From Frankia sp. AiPa1 (GTDB taxonomy: Bacteria > Actinomycetota > Actinomycetes > Frankiales > Frankiaceae): DNA of 64,000 bases. Shown here in pieces: positions 43,912 to 52,154 of the stretch (the first letter of the stretch is position 1; each line of letters begins with the position of its first letter). The position numbers were made by a program, and so were the translations under genes. The stretch is from positions 16,259 to 80,258 of the forward strand of contig NZ_JALKFZ020000187.1 in the NCBI RefSeq assembly GCF_023243075.1. The letters run 5' to 3'. The notes under the pieces were generated by a model. That model did no database searches. It was not told the DNA's origin and was given only the letters and a program-made list of their open reading frames with translations.

Positions 43912-44784
43912 TCAGAAGGCGGCGGCGACGGGGATGACGCGCTCGGCGAGCAGTTCCAGGGGGCGAATCGTGGCCACGCCCGGCACCCAGCCGTGGTAGT
44001 GGGTGATGCCGAGGGCCGCGAGATCGCGCAGGGACTCGAGGAACTCGTCGATCTTCTCGCCGTCCGGGCCGGGGTCGAGGGGGCCCATGACCGTCTTCTC
44101 GATCTCGTCGTAGTCGCGGCCGACGTCCGCGCAGTGCCCGCGCAGCACCTCGAGTTTGTGCGCGAGTTCCGGGCCGGCGAACAGGTTGCAGGCCTGGGCG
44201 TACCGGGCGACCAGGCGCAGCGTCTTACGCTCCCCGCCGCCACCGATGAGGATCGGCGGGTGCGGGCGGCGCAGCGGCTGGGGCACCCCGAGGGTGCGCT
44301 CGAGCTGGTAGTGCTTGCCCCGGTACGGGGCATCCGAGTCGCCCCAGGTCTGCAGGCAGATCTCGAGGGCCTCCTCGAGGCGCTCGAACCGCTCGGCCGT
44401 GGACGGGAACGGCAGGCCGAGACCCCGAGCCTCCTCCTCGAACCAGGCGGCGCCGATCCCGAGATACGCCCGGCCCTCGGAGAGCACGTCGAGCGTCGCC
44501 ACCAGCTTGGCGAGCAGGCCGGGGGCGCGGTAGACGACCGCGGTCACCCAGGCCAGCAGGTCGATGCGGCTCGTGCGCGCGGCAAGGTAGCCGAGCGTCG
44601 TGTACGCCTCGAGCATCTCGTGCTCGGGTGGGCCGACCTGGGCGATCTGCCACAGATGGTCCATCACGCTGAGTTTGGTGAACCCGCCGTCCTCGGCGGC
44701 GACGGCCACCCGGGTGAGGTCCTGGGCGAGCGTCGCCGGCCCGCCGGTGAAGGTGAAGTCGGCGACGTGCAGTCCGATGTTCAT
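43912..44784 (-). CDS. LLM-class F420-dependent oxidoreductase
   Basis: 290 residues. It begins MNIGLHVADFTFTGGPATLA, then SVMDHLWQIAQVG, YLAARTSRIDLLAWVTAVVY, GRAYLGIGAAWFEEEARGLG, FERLEEALEICLQTW and PPILIGGGGERKTLRLVARY. These are hallmarks of the actinobacterial F420-dependent LLM family (TIM barrel, deazaflavin cofactor). The substrate is unknown. ATG 44784 with GGGAGGAC upstream is convincing. It is divergent from the thioesterase gene at 45046. Confidence 0.9.
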   Translation of the reverse strand: MNIGLHVADFTFTGGPATLAQDLTRVAVAAEDGGFTKLSVMDHLWQIAQVGPPEHEMLEAYTTLGYLAARTSRIDLLAWVTAVVYRAPGLLAKLVATLDVLSEGRAYLGIGAAWFEEEARGLGLPFPSTAERFERLEEALEICLQTWGDSDAPYRGKHYQLERTLGVPQPLRRPHPPILIGGGGERKTLRLVARYAQACNLFAGPELAHKLEVLRGHCADVGRDYDEIEKTVMGPLDPGPDGEKIDEFLESLRDLAALGITHYHGWVPGVATIRPLELLAERVIPVAAAF

Positions 44785-45045
44785 GTCCGTCCTCCCGAAG
44801 CGCAGATGGAGGTGCCTCCGGAAGTCGACCCTATCGCCGACCACCGTCGCGGTACGGCACCGCCGTTCGGGGACCGCCGCATGCCGGACCCCCGAGGATG
44901 CGCGGGGACCCGCCGCGTACAGATCGGGTAAGGCGCAGGGAGGCGCCTTGTGGGCAGGGGCGCAGGTGGCGCCACCGCGACGGACTACCCGGTCGGGCGG
45001 GACCGCCTACCGGTCAGGCAGGATGGCGATGACGCGAGCGGCAGC

Positions 45046-46188
45046 ATGAGCAGAATCTCGGCGACCCGATCATCGGCGTTGCGGACGGCGGCGCCCCGAC
45101 CAGGCCCGTACCGGACTCCTCCGGGCACCTGGTCCGGCGCCGGACCAGATCCTGCCGGCCCTGTACCCACCGGTTCCCCGCCCGCCGGCGGCACCTACAG
45201 GGCCAGCACCGACCAGCCCGACGGGGCCGATGGGGCGGATGGGGCCGATGGGCGGGAGTACCCGCAGAGCCGGTTCCGGGTGCGCCCCGAGCAGCGCCTC
45301 ACCGCGTGGCCGGAGTACCTCGTGCCGGGCCCCGGCGAGCAGCGGCCCGCCGCGCGAGGGACCAGCGTGGCGGGACCACGCATGGTGGCGCAGCTCGGGC
45401 CGTGGCTGGTCGGGGTGGGCGGAGAACCGACCGCGGGGGCGCTCGGCGTCCTGGTCGAGGACGCACTGGGCCTGACGCTCCACCGCGCCCACCGCGCCTG
45501 CCCGCCCGGCAGCCACGCCGTGACGGCGGAGCTGTCGCTGGAGATCGTGACGAGGCCGCCGTGGTCCGGGCCGCATCTGGTGGCCGACGCCCGTCTGCTC
45601 GGTCGGGACGAGCGTGGCGCGATGGCCGTCTGCGAGGTCCGTGACAGCGCGGGCCGGCTCGCCGCCGTCGCGGCCGGTCGCTTCCACTGGGTCCCGGTGG
45701 CGACCGACCCCGCGTCCGCGCCCGCCAACGGCAGATTCCCAGCGGACGGCGCCGGGCCCGTGCCGGTCACCGGGCCGGCGTACGACCCCGCCGTGGCGCT
45801 GCCGCCGGCACCGCACGGCAGCCTGTTGGAAACCCTCGGGCTCGCCGCGGCGGGGCCGACCCGCCACGGCGAGCTCGGCCGGCTGATCCTGCCCGGGCAC
45901 TCGGTGTTCGACACCATCGCCGGGACGGTGCACGGCGGCGTCCTGCTGTGCCTGTCCGACCTGGTGACCGACGCGCTCGCCCCACCGGACGAGCCCGAGC
46001 GCACGACCGGGATCCGCATCCACTACCTGCGGCCCGCGGGCCTCGGCGCGCCGGTCACCTCGACGGCCGAGACGATCCACCGCACGCGCACGTCGACGCT
46101 CTACCGGGTGACGACAGCGGGGCCATCCGACCGGCCCTACACCATCGCCACGATCTCCCGCGAACGCGCCCGCGGCATGACGATCTAG
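45046..46188 (+). CDS. Double-hotdog acyl-CoA thioesterase-like protein
   Basis: 380 residues. After a variable N-terminal 70, including a GADGADGADG repeat, there are two hotdog-like halves: PRMVAQLGPWLVGVGGEPTA...ELSLEIVTRPP, then DTIAGTVHGGVLLCLSDLVT...TGIRIHYLRPAGLGAPVTST. The second half has the HGG motif and helix of PaaI-type thioesterases, which release acids from CoA. ATG 45046 is the most family-like start. The stop overlaps the hpnH stop by a few bases on the other strand, so the two genes are tightly convergent. Confidence 0.78.
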   Translation: MSRISATRSSALRTAAPRPGPYRTPPGTWSGAGPDPAGPVPTGSPPAGGTYRASTDQPDGADGADGADGREYPQSRFRVRPEQRLTAWPEYLVPGPGEQRPAARGTSVAGPRMVAQLGPWLVGVGGEPTAGALGVLVEDALGLTLHRAHRACPPGSHAVTAELSLEIVTRPPWSGPHLVADARLLGRDERGAMAVCEVRDSAGRLAAVAAGRFHWVPVATDPASAPANGRFPADGAGPVPVTGPAYDPAVALPPAPHGSLLETLGLAAAGPTRHGELGRLILPGHSVFDTIAGTVHGGVLLCLSDLVTDALAPPDEPERTTGIRIHYLRPAGLGAPVTSTAETIHRTRTSTLYRVTTAGPSDRPYTIATISRERARGMTI

Positions 46189-47438
46189 GAGGTCGCTGAC
46201 GTCGCCGACGTCACCGCCCCTTCGCGGGCGGGAGCATCCTCCCGGGCCGAGGTCGCCTGGCGGGGCAGGGCGCCCTCACCGACCGGCACAGCCTCACCGA
46301 CCGGCACAGCCTGGCTGACCGGGGTGTCCTGGCCGGTCGAGGCACCCTGGCCGGTCGAAGCACCCTCGGCGGCCGAAGCGCCCTTGCCCGCCGACGCGCC
46401 CTGGCGGGATGTGATCATCTGGGGAAGCGAGACGCCCTGGGGGATCGCGGCGCGGATCGTCTGGCGCAGCGACCCCAGGGTGGCCGCCAGGGCCGTCGGC
46501 TCGTGCCCGCAGTGCGCCATGCAGTTGGCGCACCGCGGGTCACGGCCGCGGCCGTACCGCTCCCAGTCGGTGGTCTCGAGCAGTTCCTTGTACGACTTCG
46601 CGTACCCGTCGCCCATCAGGTAGCAGGGTCGCTGCCAGCCGTACAGCGAGTACGACGGAATTCCCCAGGCGGTGCACGGGAAATCGAGCTTGCCCTCGAG
46701 GAAATCGAGGTAGAGCGGCGAGTGGTTGAGCCGCCACTTCTTGCGGCGGCCCTCGGCGAAGGCCTTCCGGAAGAGCTCCCGGGTCTCCTCGACGCCGAGG
46801 AAGTTCTCCTGGTCCGGCGCCTTCTCGTAGGCATAGGCCGGGGAGATCATCATGCCGTCGACGTTGAGCTCGTTGTTGAGGTAGTCGAGCACCTCGATAA
46901 CGGTCTGCGGGCTGTCGTTGTTGAAGAACGTCGAGTTCGTGGTGACCCGGAAGCCGCGGGCCTGCGCATCCTTGATGTTGTCCACCGCCTGGGCGAACAC
47001 ACCCTTGCGGGCGACGATCTCGTCGTGCCGATCCTCAAGCCCGTCGATGTGCACCGCGAGCGACAGGTACGGCGACGGGGTCAGCTTGTCGATCTTCCTG
47101 GGCAGCAGCAGTGCGTTCGTGCACAGGTAGACGAACTTCTTGCGCTTGACCAGCCCCTCGACGATCTGCTCGACCTGCGGGTGCATGAGCGGCTCGCCCC
47201 CGGCGAGGCAGACGACGGGCGCCCCGCACTCGTCGGCGGCGGCCAGGGCCTGTTCGACCGGCATGCGCTGCTTGAGCACGTCCGCGGGATGCTGGATCTT
47301 CCCACATCCCTCGCAGGACAGGTTGCAGGCGAACAGCGGTTCCAGCTCGAGGGTGATCGGGTACTTCTCCCGGCGCAGGATCTTCTGCTTCGCGAGATAT
47401 GCGCCGACCCGGATCGCCTGACGCGGTGGAATAGCCAT
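46185..47438 (-). CDS. hpnH: Adenosyl-hopene transferase HpnH (radical SAM)
   Basis: 417 residues. The radical SAM motif CNLSCEGC lies at residues 38-45, followed by VVCLAGGEPLMHPQVEQIVE, YLSLAVHIDGLEDRHDEIVA, TTNSTFFNNDSPQTVIEVL, GMMISPAYAYEKAPDQ and FPCTAWGIPSYSLYGWQRPC. This matches HpnH, which joins adenosine to hopene as the first step of extended hopanoid side chains. ATG 47438 follows AGGAGGG. After about residue 340 there is an unusual 75-residue repetitive tail (GASTGQGASTGQ, AVPVGEAVPVGE) with no known role. The rest of the hopanoid gene set is not in the window. Confidence 0.92.
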   Translation of the reverse strand: MAIPPRQAIRVGAYLAKQKILRREKYPITLELEPLFACNLSCEGCGKIQHPADVLKQRMPVEQALAAADECGAPVVCLAGGEPLMHPQVEQIVEGLVKRKKFVYLCTNALLLPRKIDKLTPSPYLSLAVHIDGLEDRHDEIVARKGVFAQAVDNIKDAQARGFRVTTNSTFFNNDSPQTVIEVLDYLNNELNVDGMMISPAYAYEKAPDQENFLGVEETRELFRKAFAEGRRKKWRLNHSPLYLDFLEGKLDFPCTAWGIPSYSLYGWQRPCYLMGDGYAKSYKELLETTDWERYGRGRDPRCANCMAHCGHEPTALAATLGSLRQTIRAAIPQGVSLPQMITSRQGASAGKGASAAEGASTGQGASTGQDTPVSQAVPVGEAVPVGEGALPRQATSAREDAPAREGAVTSATSATS

Positions 47439-47973
47439 TGTCACCCTCCTGGTGTTCGGTGGATTCGCCGGGTGGGAGGGATGATGCCCCGCTGACGCCA
47501 GTCTAAGTACGCCGGACGCAGGTCCTCGACCCCCGGGCCGGTGAGAGATAGTTAACCGGCACCCACCCGTCCTCGCGGCACGGGCACCTTCCCGGCACGG
47601 CAACGCAGACATCAGGTAAATACCCGGACCGGCATTGACGCAGGTCACCTGCCATTACTCGGCAGTATTTCACCGGCGCCGCGTCGGCGATGCCAGACGG
47701 CCGCTTCGGAGCCCACCGTCGACGCTCATTCTCGCGCTGATCGGCGGGAATTCGCCCGCATCGGGCCGCCATGTTTACCGACCCTGCCGCCTGACGTCGG
47801 CCGGGGCATCGCCATACCACCCTCCCGCCGCCGTCGTCGCCGTCGGGCTCGGCGATGCCCGCGACCGCACGGTCCCGATCGCCCCGAGGCGAAGGGCGAG
47901 AACGGACGACCGGCAACTTCGACGTCCCGTCGAGGGCCGAGCGTCCGGTACGGACGGGTTAGTCTGTCGACCT
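47439..47973. promoter_or_regulatory. Divergent spacer between hpnH and maf
   Basis: 535 bp with no supported gene. GCCGGT (47537-47542) and ACCGGC (47555-47560) can form a hairpin in the hpnH leader. CAGGTCACCTG (47641-47651) is a short palindrome next to TTGACG. The Maf start is preceded by no Shine-Dalgarno, so a leaderless transcript is possible. Confidence 0.4.
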
Positions 47974-48588
47974 ATGGTGACCGACCTCGAGCTGGTGCTT
48001 GCCTCCGCCTCGCCTCGGCGCCGGGTGCTGCTGGACCAGCTGGGTGTGCGCTTCGAGGTGGTCGTCAGCGGCGTGGACGAGTCGTCGACCGTCGCGACCG
48101 ACGCTCCCGGCATCACCGCCGAACTCGCCGAGCGCAAGGCCCGCGCCGTCGCGGCCCTGCGCCCGGGGCGCCTCGTGCTGGGCAGCGACACGGTGGTCGA
48201 GGTCGACGGCCGCGTCCTCGGCAAGCCGCACTCCCCCGAGCATGCCCTCGCCATGCTGCGTGACCTGCGCGGACGAACCCACCGGGTGCACACCGCCGTC
48301 ATCATCGTGGACGGGCGGACCGATGGGATCGTGGACGGGACGACCAGCGGGTCGCATGCCGGTGTCGCCACGACGGCCGTGACCATGCGCGACGTCCCCG
48401 ACGCGGAGCTCGCCGCCTACGTCGCCACCGCCGAGGCGATGGACGCGGCCGGCGCCTACGCAATCCAGGGCGCCGCCGCCGCCTTCGTCACCGCGGTCGA
48501 CGGTGACCTCGACACCGTCGTCGGCCTGCCCACCGCCCTCGTCCGCGACCTGCTCGCCGCGGCGACGGGGGGCCTGATGGGGGCGTGA
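47974..48588 (+). CDS. maf: Maf-family nucleoside triphosphate pyrophosphatase
   Basis: 204 residues. ELVLASASPRRRVLLDQLGV at the N-terminus, ERKARAV, VLGSDTVVEVDGRVLGKP and AYAIQGAAAAFVTAVDGDLD are the Maf signatures. Maf proteins hydrolyse non-canonical or specific nucleoside triphosphates and are linked to septum inhibition. ATG 47974 gives MVTDLELVLAS. There is an insertion of about 12 residues (DGIVDGTTSGSH) in the middle compared with the compact family. Confidence 0.9.
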   Translation: MVTDLELVLASASPRRRVLLDQLGVRFEVVVSGVDESSTVATDAPGITAELAERKARAVAALRPGRLVLGSDTVVEVDGRVLGKPHSPEHALAMLRDLRGRTHRVHTAVIIVDGRTDGIVDGTTSGSHAGVATTAVTMRDVPDAELAAYVATAEAMDAAGAYAIQGAAAAFVTAVDGDLDTVVGLPTALVRDLLAAATGGLMGA

Positions 48589-48593
48589 CGATC

Positions 48594-48717
48594 TCGAATC
48601 CTGGATCATGCTAGCAAAAAGCAACAAATTGCGTCACCGATATCAGTCACACGCTGTCGCCGATATCAGCTCTGCCTCCCATAGATCGGCCCTGTTGCCG
48701 ACCACATTCCGTTATCA
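48594..48717. other. A+T-richer scar with direct repeats
   Basis: This is about 125 bp of clearly lower G+C than its surroundings (for example GCTAGCAAAAAGCAACAAATTGC). CCGATATCAG occurs at 48637-48646 and again at 48660-48669. It abuts the truncated 3' end of the threonine dehydratase fragment and supplies its stop codon. It looks like the footprint of a mobile or foreign segment. Confidence 0.5.
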
Positions 48718-49399
48718 GGGGGAGCCTCCGGGCTCGGCGACCAGGCGCAGCCGCTCCCACAGGATGCGCTGTGCGTGGCGGATGTCGTCGTCGCCGACGA
48801 GCACGACCCCGTGTAGATGCCGGTGCAGCACCGCGAAGGTGTGCTCACCGACGCGCCGCGGGGCCAGTGAGTCCACCGCCACCCCGCCCACCGGGGCATC
48901 CACGGGGCGACCGGCGGCCAGGGCCCGGCTCAGCGTGGGCGCGCTGTGCGGTTCGACGCCGACGACGTGCACCTCGGCGCGTGCGGCGAACCAGGCCGCG
49001 ATCCCGGCCAGCAGTCCCCCGCCACCCACCGCGGCGAGCACCGTGAAGCCGCCACCGGACCCTCGATCACCGGACCGCTCATCGTCGCCGTGCGGCCCGG
49101 CCAGCTGCCCGCTGCCGGGCTGCCCGTCGCCGAACTGCCCGTCGAGTTCGACGGCGAGCCCGGCGGCGCCGAGGATGGTCTCGACCTGGTCGAACGCCGC
49201 GATCTCAAGACCGCCCGTCGAGGCGGCCCAGCGCTGGCTGGCGGCCAACGCCTCCGCGTAGCTCGCCCCGGTGACGGTGAGCCGTGAGCCGTGCGCCGTA
49301 CGCACGGATCCGGTCGATCTTGGCCGGCGAGGAGACGGTCGGGACGAAGATGTGGGCGGGCAGACCGAGCGCCCGGGCCTCAGATGGCGAAGTCCTCAC
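48715..49399 (-). pseudogene. Threonine/serine dehydratase remnant (truncated both ends, frameshifted)
   Basis: One frame carries SEARALGLPAHIFVP, then SPAKIDRIRAYGARLT; the next frame continues ARLTVTGASYAEALAAS, GGFTVLAAVGGGGLLAGIAA and HVVGVEPHSAPTLSRALAAG. Together they match PLP-dependent threonine dehydratase. The shift is explained by a 7-bp tandem duplication (GAGCCGT at 49279-49285 and 49286-49292 on the plus strand). The N-terminal part with the PLP lysine is missing, as the fragment begins at the cysE 3' end. The C-terminus stops after RLVAEPGGS at a low-G+C scar. Confidence 0.8.
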
Positions 49400-50285
49400 C
49401 CTGCCAGACGCCGCCCTTGGGCGGACGGATCGTCACCGGGGTGCCGGCAGTGCTGGTCGCGCCGCCGCCGCGCCCGCCGACTCCGGCGGCCCGGCCGATG
49501 CCAGGACCTCCGCCCGCGCGCGCCGGGCGACCGCGACCGCGCGTCCCGGAACCGCTGCCACCCACACCGTTGGCTCCACCGGAACCGTCTCCGTCGACAC
49601 CGGCGCCTCCAGCGCTCTCACCATCGACGCCAGCACCGGCACCAGCACCGACGGCGGCGGCGGCTTCGAGGCGGTCGACCCTGGTGAGCAGGGACTGCAG
49701 GCTGAGGCCGAGCGGGTCGGGCAGGTTGTCGCCGTCACGCAGGGGACGGCGGGGCCGGCTGCGGGTGATCACCTGGCCGGGCACGCCGACGACGACCGAG
49801 CCGGCCGGCACCTCGCGCACCACGACGGCGTTGGCGCCGATGCGGCTGTCCGCGCCGACGGTGAACGGCCCGAGCACCTTGGCACCGGCGCCGATGACGA
49901 CCCGGTCGCCGATCGTCGGATGGCGTTTGGTGGGTTCCAGGCTGGTGCCGCCCAGGGTGACGCCGTGGTAGATCGTCACATCGTTGCCGATCTCGGCGGT
50001 CTCGCCGACGACGACACCGGTGGCGTGGTCGATGAACACCCCGTCGCCGACCCGGGCGGCCGGGTGGATCTCGACGCCGGTGAGCGTGCGGGCGACGGTG
50101 GCGCCGAACCGGGCGGGCAGCGGCAGGCCGTTCGTCCACAGCCAGTGGTTGACCCGGTAGGCCCACAGGGCGTGGACCCCCGGATAGCACAGGGCGACTT
50201 CCAGGTTCGAGCGGGCGGCCGGGTCGCGCTCCCGCGCGGTGCGCAGGTCACGCCGCAGCTGCCCGAGCACCGCCAGCCGGGGCAT
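49380..50285 (-). CDS. cysE: Serine O-acetyltransferase
   Basis: 301 residues. The N-terminal helical part is short (the compact EpsC-like form), followed by the left-handed beta-helix: GVEIHPAARVGDGVFIDHAT, VVVGETAEIGNDVTIYHGVT, GTSLEPTKRHPTIGDRVVIG and GAKVLGPFTVGADSRIGANA. It acetylates L-serine for cysteine synthesis. It is downstream of cysK with a 5-bp gap, an operon supplying the substrate of CysK. After about residue 200 there is a 100-residue Gly/Ala-rich tail ending in VWQGEDFAI, longer than the usual CysE C-terminal peptide. The Ile terminus fits the known docking of the CysE tail into CysK. Confidence 0.92.
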   Translation of the reverse strand: MPRLAVLGQLRRDLRTARERDPAARSNLEVALCYPGVHALWAYRVNHWLWTNGLPLPARFGATVARTLTGVEIHPAARVGDGVFIDHATGVVVGETAEIGNDVTIYHGVTLGGTSLEPTKRHPTIGDRVVIGAGAKVLGPFTVGADSRIGANAVVVREVPAGSVVVGVPGQVITRSRPRRPLRDGDNLPDPLGLSLQSLLTRVDRLEAAAAVGAGAGAGVDGESAGGAGVDGDGSGGANGVGGSGSGTRGRGRPARAGGGPGIGRAAGVGGRGGGATSTAGTPVTIRPPKGGVWQGEDFAI

Positions 50286-50290
50286 GCCGC

Positions 50291-51238
50291 TCAGTCCTCG
50301 AGGCCGGCGAACAGCGGGGTGGACAGGTAGCGCTCGCCGAAGTCGGGCAGCACGACGACGATCAGTTTGCCGGCGTTCTCCGGCCGGGCCGCGACCCGCA
50401 GCGCCGCCACCGCCGCGGCGCCCGAGGAGATACCGACGAGCAGCCCCTCCTCGCGGGCGAGGCGGCGGGCGAGCACCATCGCGTCGTCCGCCTCGACCTG
50501 GACGATCTCATCCACGATGGCGGTGTCGAGCACCTTCGGCACGAACCCGGCGCCGATCCCCTGAATGGGATGCGGCCCCTTCGCGCCCCCGGAGAGCACC
50601 GGTGAGGCGGCGGGTTCCACCGCGACGAACCGCGCGGACGGGCGGCGTTCCTTGATGACCTCGGCGACCCCGGTGATCGTCCCGCCGGTGCCGACGCCGG
50701 CGACGAGGATGTCGATCTGCCCGTCGGTGTCGCGCCAGATCTCCTCCGCTGTGGTCACCCGGTGGATCGCCGGGTTCGCCGGGTTCTCGAACTGCTGCGG
50801 CATGAAGTAGCGCGCATCGCTCTTGGCGAGCTCCTCGGCCTTGGCGATCGCGCCGGCCATTCCCTCCGGGCCGGGGGTGAGAATGAGCTGCGCGCCATAG
50901 GCCCGCAGCAGCATCCGGCGTTCGACGCTCATCGTCTCCGGCATCGTCAGCACGCACTGGTAGCCGCGCGCCGCGCACACCATCGCCAGCGCGATCCCGG
51001 TGTTTCCGCTGGTCGGCTCGACGATGACCGTGCCTGGGCCGATCGCGCCGGCCTGCTCGGCGGCGTCGATGAGGGCGAGGCCCAGCCGGTCCTTCACGCT
51101 GTGCGCCGGGTTGAACGACTCGAGCTTGGCGACGACCCGCGTCCCCGCTCCGTCAGCCCAAAGCCCGTCCGTGACCCGGCGCAACCGCACCAGCGGGGTG
51201 TTTCCGACCAGCCGCGTGATGTCCTCGGCGATCCTCAT
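50291..51238 (-). CDS. cysK: Cysteine synthase (O-acetylserine sulfhydrylase)
   Basis: 315 residues. The PLP lysine lies in NPAHSVKDRLGLAL. EPTSGNTGIALAMVCAARGY is the substrate loop, and VAGVGTGGTITGVAEVIKE binds the cofactor phosphate. IQGIGAGFVPKVLD and LVGISSGAAAVAALRVA complete the fold. It converts O-acetylserine and sulfide to cysteine. ATG 51238 follows GGAGAAGG. It is the first gene of the cysK-cysE pair. Confidence 0.95.
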   Translation of the reverse strand: MRIAEDITRLVGNTPLVRLRRVTDGLWADGAGTRVVAKLESFNPAHSVKDRLGLALIDAAEQAGAIGPGTVIVEPTSGNTGIALAMVCAARGYQCVLTMPETMSVERRMLLRAYGAQLILTPGPEGMAGAIAKAEELAKSDARYFMPQQFENPANPAIHRVTTAEEIWRDTDGQIDILVAGVGTGGTITGVAEVIKERRPSARFVAVEPAASPVLSGGAKGPHPIQGIGAGFVPKVLDTAIVDEIVQVEADDAMVLARRLAREEGLLVGISSGAAAVAALRVAARPENAGKLIVVVLPDFGERYLSTPLFAGLED

Positions 51239-51240
51239 CG

Positions 51241-51594
51241 ACGACCTTCTCCTCGCATCGGCGCACCCGTCACAGGCAAGGGTATGCCGCGGACACGACG
51301 CGAATCGGCATGGTGCGACCGGCCGTGCGCAATCCGCCACCCCTGAGCATCCGATGCGGCCACCGCGCCGCCGGTGCCGGCGGGCCGGCGGGCCGGCGGT
51401 GCCGCCAGGGAGCCGCCAGGGAGCCGGCCAGGAAGAATGCCATCAGGCCAACTCCGCATCGGTGCTCTGTGCTACAACGGGAACCGTCATCTCCGTTTAC
51501 GGCCGCGCGCATCGTCGAACCGTGCCGCCGATCCGCGGCATTCCTTCGCCCACAGCGCGCCGGGCGACTCCTCCCCTGATTCCGGAGGTCGACT
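51241..51594. promoter_or_regulatory. Divergent spacer upstream of cysK
   Basis: 354 bp, no gene. On the minus strand about 51295-51335 the block TCGCACCATGCCGATTCGCG resembles sequence upstream of the GDPD gene (about 31040-31090). GGGCCGGCGG and AGGGAGCC repeats occur at 51380-51430. Confidence 0.35.
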
Positions 51595-52140
51595 GTGACC
51601 ACCTCACGTTCCCGGTCATCACATCGTCGTGGTACGTCAACGAGAGCCCGCGGCCGGGCTCGGCCACCGCGTAGTGCCAGGCGGATGAGCCGCCGGGAGC
51701 GCAAGAACCTGCACGTGGCGTCCTATCTTCTGCTCGCACTGGTCGGCGTCGTTCTCGGGATGACCGCATCGTGGGTCTGGGTGCCCGCCGCCGTGTTTCT
51801 GATTGCTTTCTCGCTGGCTCTCTTCTGGCCGACGCTGTGCCGCGCCTACCGGACTGACCAGGGAATATGCGAGTCACCCGTCAACGGCTGGCTTACCGGC
51901 TGCGCGAGCCACGCCCCGGTCAAACGGCGGGATCTGCGGGCGGTGCTGTGGCCACCGAACGAGGTCTCCCCCTTCCACCGCGCCGCGCTGGCGATCCGCG
52001 TGCCGCCCCGGGAGCAGATGGCCCAGGCGATTCTGGATGGCGCCCCACGCCGAGTTACTCTGCGCAATTTCACGGCCTGCCTGGTTCTCGCCCTGAGCGG
52101 CCTCGTCGTGGTGGCCGGCCTCGCCTTCAGCGCGATCTGA
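51595..52140 (+). CDS. Small membrane protein of unknown function
   Basis: 181 residues. An Arg-rich N-terminus is followed by two adjacent hydrophobic segments (VASYLLLALVGVVLGMTASW and VPAAVFLIAFSLALFWPTL), a loop of about 75 residues with C and W residues, and a third C-terminal segment (CLVLALSGLVVVAGLAF). I do not recognise the family. GTG 51595 has an excellent GGAGGT site six bases away; ATG 51685 (MSRRERKNLHV) would drop 30 basic residues and leave the membrane part intact. It is divergent from cysK and convergent with the DUF2786 gene. Confidence 0.65.
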   Translation: MTTSRSRSSHRRGTSTRARGRARPPRSARRMSRRERKNLHVASYLLLALVGVVLGMTASWVWVPAAVFLIAFSLALFWPTLCRAYRTDQGICESPVNGWLTGCASHAPVKRRDLRAVLWPPNEVSPFHRAALAIRVPPREQMAQAILDGAPRRVTLRNFTACLVLALSGLVVVAGLAFSAI

Positions 52141-52154
52141 TTCGGCGCTTCAGC

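Noticed and set aside
42976..44931. Plus-strand frame of 651 codons
   Set aside because: Crosses a spacer, a tandem repeat array and the antisense of an LLM oxidoreductase; no domain.
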